Shown one piece after another: positions 1-5,524 of a DNA stretch of 5,524 bases (the first letter of the stretch is position 1; every line of letters begins with the position of its first letter). Below the pieces are notes generated by a model. The model ran no database searches. It was not told the origin of the DNA and saw nothing but the letters and a program-made list of their open reading frames with translations. A program made the translations under genes and the position numbers. Source of the stretch: Alphaproteobacteria bacterium (lineage in GTDB: Bacteria; Pseudomonadota; Alphaproteobacteria; Rhodobacterales; Rhodobacteraceae); NCBI GenBank assembly GCA_030424705.1, contig JAUHWJ010000170.1, positions 1 to 5,524 on the forward strand, in the 5' to 3' direction.

Positions 1-1534
1 GAGCGACATCGTCGGCGGCGCCGCGGTGAGCCGGGAGATGGAGCCGGGCTGGACCTATTCCAACTGCTCATATGTCTGTTCGCTCCTGCGCCCCGAGGTC
101 GCGCGCGACCTCAATCTCGCGCGCCATGGCTTGCAGGTCATTCCCTACACAGGTGGCGCGAGCTTCACGAAGGAAGGCGAGTATTTCGCCTATCACCACG
201 ATCATCGTGCGCTTGAGCGGGAGATCGCGCGCCTTTCGCCCCGCGACGTGGAGGGTTACGAGCGGTTCGCGCGGGCGGTGACGCGGCAATGCCGCTTCGT
301 ACGCCCGCTACTCCTCCGCTCCGCGCCGGACCCGGCCTCGTTCCGGCCGCGGGACCTTGGGGAGCTGCTTTTCCTCCTCCGCCGGCTTCACGATCTCGGG
401 GAGCGGGAGATGGGGGAGGCGATCCGGTTCTGGACGGCTTCGGTCGGAGACTTCCTCGATGGGTTCATCGAACACCCGCTCATCAAGGCGCATCTGGCGG
501 GGAGCGGGATCATCGGCACCGGGCTCGGCGTCTATTCGCCGGGCACAGCCTATGTGCTGCTGCATCATTACATGGGCGATCTTGACGGGGCGATAGGGGC
601 GTGGGGCTTCGCGCGCGGCGGCATGGGCGCGGTTTCCGCGGCGCTCGCGGGGGCGCTCTGCGAGGCGGGTGGCGAGATCCGGGTGAATGCGGAGGTGGAG
701 CGCATATTGGTGAAGGACGGGGCCGCAGCGGGCGTCGTCCTGAAGGGGGGCGAGGAGATTCGCGCCCCGCTCGTCGCCTCGAACATGGATGCGAAACGCA
801 CCTTTCTGGGCTGTGTCGAACCGGGCGCGCTACCCGACGACTTCCTTGATGCGATCCGCCGCTTCCGTATCCGCGGCTCCTCCGCGAAGCTCAACCTCGC
901 GCTCGACGGCCCGCCCGCCTTCCCGGCGGTGGAGGGGGATGCGCCCTTCCTTTCGGGCGACCTCCACGCCTCGGAGAGCCTCCTCGAGCTCGAAGCCGCC
1001 TATGACGACTGGAAGGAGGGCCGCTTCTCCGCTGCCCCCTATTTCGACATGCTGATCCCCAGCCGGATCGACCCGACTATGGCGCCGACCGGCGCGCACA
1101 TGGCCTCGATCTTCGTGCAATATGCGCCCTATGATCTTGCGCGAGATGACATGCGCGACCCGGCGCATTGGGACGAGGCGGCGCGCGAAGGGCTTAAATC
1201 CGCCGTGCTCGACAAGATCGAGGCGGTTAGCCCCGGCTTTCGATCTCTTGTTCGCCATTGCGAGCTGCGTACGCCTGTGGACATCGAGCGGGAAGTGGGG
1301 CTCACCGAGGGCAACATCTTCCAGGGGGAGCTGACCTTCGACCAGCTTCTCTTCAACCGCCCCGTTCCAGGCTGGGCGCGGCACCGCTCGCCGCTCCCAG
1401 GCCTCTGGCTCGTCGGCTCCTCGGCGCATCCGGGCGGCGGCGTGATGGCGGCGGCTGGGGCGAACGCGGCGCGGGAGATCCTTCGCGAGATGAAGCGCGG
1501 CGGGCGGGACGAAGCCGCCTTCCGCGCGGCGTGA
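1..1534 (+). CDS. FAD-dependent oxidoreductase, phytoene dehydrogenase-related (COG1233/PYROXD2-like), 5'-truncated
   Basis: The reading frame is open from the left edge (first full codon at base 2) to TGA at 1532-1534, giving 510 visible residues. The GTG at base 26 is probably not the start: eight in-frame codons before it read SDIVGGAA, the conserved GG segment that follows the FAD-binding Rossmann motif in this family. Roughly 40-45 residues, including GxGxxG, should therefore lie outside the window, for a full length near 550, normal for the family. Visible family features are EPGWTYSNCSYV after the GG segment, a mid-protein GAWGFARGGMGAVSAAL segment (about 600-650), a strand-like LVASNMDAKRTF, GELTFDQLLFNRPVPG (about 1327-1374), and the C-terminal flavin-contacting GLWLVGSSAHPGGGVM (about 1400-1447). 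Members are flavoproteins of the amine oxidase/phytoene desaturase clan, expected to be cytosolic or membrane-associated; most bacterial ones have no assigned substrate. No carotenoid gene is nearby, so CrtI is unlikely. It is followed after 7 bases by a paralogue. Family assignment is secure; the reaction is unknown. Confidence 0.9.
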   Translation, partial: SDIVGGAAVSREMEPGWTYSNCSYVCSLLRPEVARDLNLARHGLQVIPYTGGASFTKEGEYFAYHHDHRALEREIARLSPRDVEGYERFARAVTRQCRFVRPLLLRSAPDPASFRPRDLGELLFLLRRLHDLGEREMGEAIRFWTASVGDFLDGFIEHPLIKAHLAGSGIIGTGLGVYSPGTAYVLLHHYMGDLDGAIGAWGFARGGMGAVSAALAGALCEAGGEIRVNAEVERILVKDGAAAGVVLKGGEEIRAPLVASNMDAKRTFLGCVEPGALPDDFLDAIRRFRIRGSSAKLNLALDGPPAFPAVEGDAPFLSGDLHASESLLELEAAYDDWKEGRFSAAPYFDMLIPSRIDPTMAPTGAHMASIFVQYAPYDLARDDMRDPAHWDEAAREGLKSAVLDKIEAVSPGFRSLVRHCELRTPVDIEREVGLTEGNIFQGELTFDQLLFNRPVPGWARHRSPLPGLWLVGSSAHPGGGVMAAAGANAAREILREMKRGGRDEAAFRAA

Positions 1535-1536
1535 GG
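1533..1536 (+). promoter_or_regulatory. Ribosome binding site of the second oxidoreductase
   Basis: GAGG overlaps the TGA stop of the upstream gene and lies 5 bases before ATG 1542. It supports that start and suggests translation coupled to the end of the first gene. Confidence 0.55.
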
Positions 1537-1541
1537 CGGGG

Positions 1542-2969
1542 ATGACGCGCAAGGTGAAGGCCGTCGTCATCGGCGCAGGCGTCAACGGCCTTGTTGCCGC
1601 CGCTGCGCTCGCCCGCGCCGGCGGCGACGTGACCGTGATCGAGCGCGGTTCCGCGCCCTGCGGGATGATGGCGCTCGGCCTTTTCGCACGCGGGCCGCAT
1701 CCGGCGGCGCTCGAAACGCTCGGGTTGAAGGCCGCCGCGCTCGGCCCCGCGATCTCGACCGTAGCGCTCTGCCCTTCGGGGCGGCATGTGATGGTTGAGG
1801 GCGCCGAGGCGCGGTTCGCTGACGGCTCTGCGCATCCGGGCGCGGAACGCTGGCGGGTGCTTTCCCACCGGCTCGACCGGTTCGCCACCGCGCTTGCGCC
1901 GCTGCTGACGGGCGCGCCGCCGCCGATGCGGCTCCGGGCCGAGGGCTTGCCCGGCCTCCTCCGCTTCGCGCTCCGCCTCCGCCTCCTCGGCGCGCGGGAC
2001 ATGCGGGAATTGCTCCGCATCGGCCTCTCGAACGCAGCCGACCTCGCGGCGGACGCACTGCCTGAAGGGCCGCTCCCGGGACTTCTCGCCTTCGACTCCG
2101 TGCTCGGCTCCCGCGCCGGGCCGATGGCGCCGGGAACGGTCGTTCCGCTCCTCCGCCGCCGGGCGCCGCTCCGGCGGATGGACGGGCTCGCCGCGCGGCT
2201 CGCGGCGGCGTCGGAAGGGAAGGGGGGTCGATTGCGCATTGGCGCCGGCGTCGCGCGCATCCTTTTCGAGGATGACCGGGCGCGCGGCGTTCTGCTTGAC
2301 GATGGCGAGCGCGTGGAGGCCGATCTCGTTATTTCCAGCCTCGGCGCCGCGCCGACGCTGGCGCTCGCCGGGGCGGAGCAGTTCGATATCGAGGCGCAGC
2401 GCCGCATCCGGACGATCCGCGCCGTCGGCGCAGCTGCGCGGGTCGATCTCTACCTTGCCGCGCCGCCGCGCATTCCGGGGCTCGACCCGGCGCATCACGG
2501 CGCACGGCTCGTCCTCGCGCCCTCGGTTCAGGCCGTGGAGCGGGCCTTCGATCCCGTGAAATACGGGCGCCTTCCCGCCCTTCCCGTCATGGAGGGGCGG
2601 ATCGACGGGGCGCGGCTGTCTCTGACCGTGCAGTGCGTTCCATATGGCGCGCCGCACGACCGGATCGTCGCGGCGAGCCTCGCCGCGCTGGAGATGGTCG
2701 CGCCTGGCATCGGCGGCGAGATTCGGCAGGCCGAGGCGCTTTCTCCCGCCGATATCGAGGCGATGACGGGCGCGCCGGGCGGGCACTGGCATCATGGGGA
2801 GATCGCGCTCGACCAGTTCCTGACGCTCCGGCCCGCGAACGGCATGGCGCGCTATGCGATGGGGCCGCCCGGCCTTTTCCTCTGCGGGGCCGGGGCGCAC
2901 CCGGGCGGGGATGTGACGGGCCTGCCCGGCCTCAACGGCGCCCGCGCTGCGCTGGAGGCGATGCGATGA
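1542..2969 (+). CDS. Divergent FAD/NAD(P)-dependent oxidoreductase, phytoene dehydrogenase-related
   Basis: This is a complete 475-residue protein. The N-terminus has a clear Rossmann dinucleotide fold: VVIGAGVNG (residues 8-16, glycines 11, 13 and 16) and the ribose-binding acidic residue E34 at the end of TVIER. The C-terminus has the flavin-contacting GLFLCGAGAHPGGDVTG (444-460), preceded by GEIALDQFLTLRP, which matches the same region of the upstream protein, so the two are paralogues. It is shorter than the usual 520-550 residues. The GG pair expected just after E34 is replaced by APCGMM (38-43), and the middle GGMGA segment of the upstream protein is RRMDG here. No signal peptide or convincing membrane helix is seen, although residues around 130-150 are rich in Leu and Arg. 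It starts 7 bases after gene 1 and overlaps gene 3 by 4 bases. It may be a partner subunit of the upstream flavoprotein or a separate enzyme; the substrate is unknown. A carotenoid desaturase is a less likely alternative. Confidence 0.88.
   Translation: MTRKVKAVVIGAGVNGLVAAAALARAGGDVTVIERGSAPCGMMALGLFARGPHPAALETLGLKAAALGPAISTVALCPSGRHVMVEGAEARFADGSAHPGAERWRVLSHRLDRFATALAPLLTGAPPPMRLRAEGLPGLLRFALRLRLLGARDMRELLRIGLSNAADLAADALPEGPLPGLLAFDSVLGSRAGPMAPGTVVPLLRRRAPLRRMDGLAARLAAASEGKGGRLRIGAGVARILFEDDRARGVLLDDGERVEADLVISSLGAAPTLALAGAEQFDIEAQRRIRTIRAVGAAARVDLYLAAPPRIPGLDPAHHGARLVLAPSVQAVERAFDPVKYGRLPALPVMEGRIDGARLSLTVQCVPYGAPHDRIVAASLAALEMVAPGIGGEIRQAEALSPADIEAMTGAPGGHWHHGEIALDQFLTLRPANGMARYAMGPPGLFLCGAGAHPGGDVTGLPGLNGARAALEAMR
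2954..2958 (+). promoter_or_regulatory. Ribosome binding site of the GcvT-like gene
   Basis: GGAGG lies inside the end of gene 2, 7 bases before ATG 2966. Together with the ATGA overlap it decides this start over the longer open frame, which is uninterrupted back to 2633 but lies within gene 2. Confidence 0.7.
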
Positions 2970-4147
2970 GCCGCGCGCCCTCTCTCTCCGGCCCGCTTCC
3001 GGGCCCGTTCCATCCCCGGCTCGAAGCCGCCTCCACGGCGAAGGACTGGGCGGACTGGGCCGGCGTGCTCTCCCCCCGGAAGCTCGATGCGACGGGGCGG
3101 GAATATTTCGCGATCCGCAACCAGGCAGCGCTGATCGACATCTCCCCGATGCGGAAATACCGGGTCGAGGGGCCGGATGCGGAGCGCGTGCTTAACCGGG
3201 TTGTCACCCGCGACGTCGCGAAGATCGGCTCCGACCGCGTCGGCTATGCGCTCTGGTGCGACGAGGACGGGATGGTGATCGACGACGGCACGATCTTTCG
3301 CCTCGGGCCGGAGCGCGTCCGCCTCTGCTGTCAGGAACGGATGCTGACTTGGCTGATAGACGCGGCGGAGGGATTAGATGCAGCGGTGAGCGACGAGACG
3401 GAGGCGCTCGCCGCGCTTGCGCTCCAGGGGCCGACCAGTTTCTCCGTGCTGGAGGCGGCTGGGCTGCAAGTTTCCTCGCTCCGGCCTTTCGATCTTGCGG
3501 AGCCGGAGCCTGGTCTCCTCGTCTCTCGCACCGGCTTCACCGGCGATCTCGGCTACGAGCTCTGGGTCGCCACGGAGCACGCGCTCGCGCTCTGGGACCG
3601 GCTGATTGAGGCGGGGCGGACTTTCGGCATCCTCCCAGCCGGGATGGAGGCGCTCGACATGGCGCGGATCGAGGCGGGCTTCCCGATGACGGGCGTCGAT
3701 TTCCAGTCCATCCACGCCGCGGAGCGCCCGAGCCGGGGGCGCACGCCGTTCGAGCTCGGCCTCGGCCGCCATGTCGACTTCGCGAAGGGCCATTTCAACG
3801 GCCGCCGCGCGCTCCTCGCGCTGAAGGACATGGCCCCGCAGCGGCTGCTCGTGACGCTGGATATCGAAGGCTCCAGAGCGGCTTCCGGCGCGCTCCTCTA
3901 CCGGCGCGGCATGTTTGGCCGCTGGCGCGAGGTCGGCCATGTGACCTCCGCGCTCTGGTCGCCGACGGCGAAGCGCAACGTCGCCTTCGCTGAGATCGAG
4001 GGCGAGGCCGAGGGCGCAGACCTCTTCGCCGAGGTCTACCTTTTCAAGGAAGGCAAGTGGGAGCGGCGCATGGCCCGCGCCCGCCCCGGCCCCCGCGCCG
4101 CCCTCCGCCCCGACCGCGCGCGGGCGACCCCGCCCGCCCGACGCTGA
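2966..4147 (+). CDS. GcvT-like aminomethyltransferase family protein (folate-binding fold)
   Basis: This is a complete 393-residue protein, close to the length of T-protein and its relatives (about 360-400). Its ATG overlaps the stop of gene 2 as ATGA. The GcvT folate-binding domain is recognisable: LIDISPMRKYRVEGPDA (56-72), RDVAKI (82-87), GMVIDDG (102-108, including the conserved acidic pair D106-D107), LALQGP (151-156), GFTGDLGYEL (190-199), ALDMARIEAGFPM (229-241), and GLGRHVDFAKGHFNGRRAL (265-283) leading into the C-terminal barrel (about 290-368). The family transfers one-carbon groups from amines, sulfonium or methoxy compounds to tetrahydrofolate, in the cytosol. Compared with glycine-cleavage T-protein, the usual DVSHM is DISPM, and the VVNA..KD segment reads LCCQERMLTW. 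With no gcvH or gcvP in view, a role in the glycine cleavage system is unlikely. A demethylase-type role (as in DmdA-, LigM- or dimethylglycine-type relatives) is an inference; the substrate is unknown. Residues 369-393 form an Arg/Pro/Ala-rich tail. Confidence 0.88.
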   Translation: MSRAPSLSGPLPGPFHPRLEAASTAKDWADWAGVLSPRKLDATGREYFAIRNQAALIDISPMRKYRVEGPDAERVLNRVVTRDVAKIGSDRVGYALWCDEDGMVIDDGTIFRLGPERVRLCCQERMLTWLIDAAEGLDAAVSDETEALAALALQGPTSFSVLEAAGLQVSSLRPFDLAEPEPGLLVSRTGFTGDLGYELWVATEHALALWDRLIEAGRTFGILPAGMEALDMARIEAGFPMTGVDFQSIHAAERPSRGRTPFELGLGRHVDFAKGHFNGRRALLALKDMAPQRLLVTLDIEGSRAASGALLYRRGMFGRWREVGHVTSALWSPTAKRNVAFAEIEGEAEGADLFAEVYLFKEGKWERRMARARPGPRAALRPDRARATPPARR

Positions 4148-4151
4148 CCAC

Positions 4152-4156
4152 AGGAG
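4152..4156 (+). promoter_or_regulatory. Ribosome binding site of the aminotransferase gene
   Basis: AGGAG lies 6 bases before ATG 4163, in the only gap of any size here (4148-4162). It is the strongest Shine-Dalgarno match in the window and fixes the aminotransferase start. Confidence 0.8.
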
Positions 4157-4162
4157 AGACCG

Positions 4163-5524
4163 ATGAACAGCCAGGCCTCGCGAGCCCCCACGACCCGCGC
4201 CATCCGCCGGTGGGACAACGAGCATTTCCTCCATCCGTGGGAGAGCATGGGGACGGAGGACGCGGATCGCATGGTGGCGGCCGAGGGCGAGGGAATCGAG
4301 CTGATCGACGCCGAAGGCCGCCGCTATATCGACGGGCCGGGCGGCATGTGGTGCGTCCAGATCGGCTACGGACGGAAGGAAATGGCGGAGGCGATCGGCG
4401 CGCAGGCGATGCGGCTCGCCTATCATTCGCCCTGGTCCTTCGCCTCCCGCCCCTCCGCGGAACTGGCCCGGAAGCTCGCGACGCTGGCGCCGGGCGACCT
4501 CAACACTGTCTTCTTCGCGACCGGCGGCTCCTCCGCCGTCGACAGCGCGCTTCGCTTCGCGCAGTTCTACAATAACCTCCGTGCAAAGCCTGAGAAGAAA
4601 CGATTTCTCTCGCGGGAGAAGAGCTATCACGGCTCCACCTATCTCTCCGCCAGCGTCTCGGACAAGGAGCGGGACGGGTCCGTGCTCGACATCGAGAAAC
4701 GGCTGGTGCGGGTCCTGCCGAACATCAACCCCTCGATCCGGCCCGAGGGGATGAGCGAGGCGGACTGGTGCGACGCGAAGATCGCGGAACTGGAGGCGGC
4801 GATCGCGGAGGAGGGGGCGGAGACCATCGCGGCCTACATCTCGGAGCCCGTGATGGCCTCTGGCGGCGTCGTGGTTCCTCCGGTCGGCTATCATCGGCGG
4901 AGCCGGGAGATCTGCCGCGCGCACGATATCCTCTACATCGCGGACGAGGTGGTGACGGCCTTCGGCCGGCTCGGCCACTGGTTCGCCTCGGAGGACGTGT
5001 TCGGCGTCGTTCCCGATATCATCACCTGTGCGAAGGGGCTGACCTCCGGCTATCTCCCCCTCGGCGCGACGATCATCTCCGACCGGCTGATGAACGAGAT
5101 CTACGCCGAAGGGCGGGAGGATGTGGCCTTCAAGAACGGCTACACCTATTCCGGCCACCCGGTCTGCTGCGCCGCGGCGCTGAAGAACATCGAGATCATC
5201 GAGCGGGAGATGCTGCTGGAGCATGTGCGCGAGGTTTCCCCGCATTTCCTCGCCCGGCTCACCGACCTCAGGCGGCATGAGATCGTCGGCGATACGCGCG
5301 GCCTCGGCCTTGTCGGTTGCGTCGAGGGGCGGCCCGCGCCGGGGATGAAGGAGAAGGAACGGCTCGCCGTCGATTTCGAGTTCGGCGCGCGGGTGGATGC
5401 GAAATGCGAGGCGATGGGGCTGATCGTTCGCCCGCTCATCAACATGTGCGTCTTCTCCCCGCCGCTCATCATCAAGCGGGACGAGATCGACCGCATGTTC
5501 GACATTCTCGACAAGGCCATCGGC
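4163..5524 (+). CDS. Class III (omega) PLP-dependent aminotransferase, 3'-truncated
   Basis: The frame from ATG 4163 has no stop and runs off the right edge, giving 454 residues. The family is usually about 440-470, so only a short C-terminal end should be missing. It exchanges an amino group between an amine or amino acid and a keto acid using pyridoxal phosphate, in the cytosol, normally as a dimer. Visible signatures are GGMWCVQIGYGR (residues 60-71, substrate-pocket W63), the phosphate-binding TGGSSAVDSALR, SYHGST with Y155 stacking on PLP, ISEPVMASGG, YIADEVVTAFGR with D261 contacting the pyridine nitrogen, TCAKGLTSGYLPLGA with the Schiff-base lysine K291, YTYSGHPV (T328 region, neighbouring-subunit phosphate contact), and GLIVRPL with R423 at the position of the mobile arginine that binds carboxylates in omega-transaminases. 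All key residues are present, so it should be active. It follows the GcvT-like gene by 15 bases and is probably the same transcript. Taurine-, beta-alanine- or polyamine-type amino donors are possible; the sequence does not decide among them. Confidence 0.93.
   Translation, partial: MNSQASRAPTTRAIRRWDNEHFLHPWESMGTEDADRMVAAEGEGIELIDAEGRRYIDGPGGMWCVQIGYGRKEMAEAIGAQAMRLAYHSPWSFASRPSAELARKLATLAPGDLNTVFFATGGSSAVDSALRFAQFYNNLRAKPEKKRFLSREKSYHGSTYLSASVSDKERDGSVLDIEKRLVRVLPNINPSIRPEGMSEADWCDAKIAELEAAIAEEGAETIAAYISEPVMASGGVVVPPVGYHRRSREICRAHDILYIADEVVTAFGRLGHWFASEDVFGVVPDIITCAKGLTSGYLPLGATIISDRLMNEIYAEGREDVAFKNGYTYSGHPVCCAAALKNIEIIEREMLLEHVREVSPHFLARLTDLRRHEIVGDTRGLGLVGCVEGRPAPGMKEKERLAVDFEFGARVDAKCEAMGLIVRPLINMCVFSPPLIIKRDEIDRMFDILDKAIG

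Noticed and set aside
2156..2177. A 7-base inverted repeat (CCGCCGG / CCGGCGG, 8-base loop) that could form a hairpin.
   Set aside because: It is inside gene 2, has no T-run, and such repeats arise readily at this GC content; no reason to call it a terminator or attenuator.
830..2900. Two overlapping - strand open frames of 525 and 515 codons (830-2407 and 1353-2900).
   Set aside because: They lie in different frames opposite two well-supported flavoprotein genes, are low-complexity and Arg-rich, and are shadows of composition.
2633..2965. A 111-codon upstream extension of the GcvT-like reading frame.
   Set aside because: It lies wholly inside the coding sequence of gene 2, is Arg-rich and without family similarity, whereas ATG 2966 has a good GGAGG at the right distance and yields a normal-length protein.
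1..2969. Carotenoid biosynthesis (crtI-type phytoene desaturases).
   Set aside because: The proteins belong to the broad phytoene dehydrogenase-related group, but the neighbours are a GcvT-like protein and an aminotransferase, and no carotenoid gene is in view.
3374..5278. A 634-codon open frame on the - strand opposite the GcvT-like and aminotransferase genes.
   Set aside because: Such long antisense frames are expected in very GC-rich DNA, where stop codons are rare. The translation is Arg/Ala/Gly/Pro-biased with no recognisable domain, and the + strand encodes clear conserved proteins throughout.
2966..5524. Glycine cleavage system operon.
   Set aside because: No gcvH or gcvP is present, the T-like protein departs from T-protein at conserved positions, and an omega-aminotransferase is not part of that system.

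Overview
The window is a tightly packed, very GC-rich stretch with all four genes on the + strand. The gaps are only a few bases, third positions are mostly G or C, and CTC, GCG and CGG/CGC codons are heavily used. This, with the kinds of protein encoded, suggests an alphaproteobacterium, perhaps of the Rhodobacterales. That placement is an inference from composition and gene content; no marker gene is present.

Layout: (1) bases 1-1534 hold the 3' part of an FAD-dependent oxidoreductase of the phytoene dehydrogenase-related type (COG1233), cut by the left edge. (2) 1542-2969 encode a second, shorter and more divergent protein of the same superfamily, complete, starting 7 bases after the first. 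(3) 2966-4147 encode a GcvT-like, folate-binding aminomethyltransferase-fold protein, overlapping gene 2 by an ATGA. (4) 4163-5524 encode a PLP-dependent class III (omega) aminotransferase, starting 15 bases later and running off the right edge almost complete. No RNA gene, mobile element, CRISPR array, promoter or terminator is visible, and no gene-free stretch exceeds 15 bases.

Spacing and overlap imply one operon, continuing upstream and probably downstream. The pieces are two flavoproteins, a potential tetrahydrofolate-dependent C1-transfer protein and a transaminase. They would suit catabolism of a small amine or N-/S-/O-methylated compound: flavin oxidation, transfer of a one-carbon unit to folate, and transamination. 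The substrate cannot be read from the sequence. It is neither a glycine cleavage operon (no GcvH or GcvP in view) nor an evident carotenoid cluster (no crtB, crtY or similar in view). The main interest is this four-gene combination with unassigned function, and the unusual features of its second flavoprotein and GcvT-like member.
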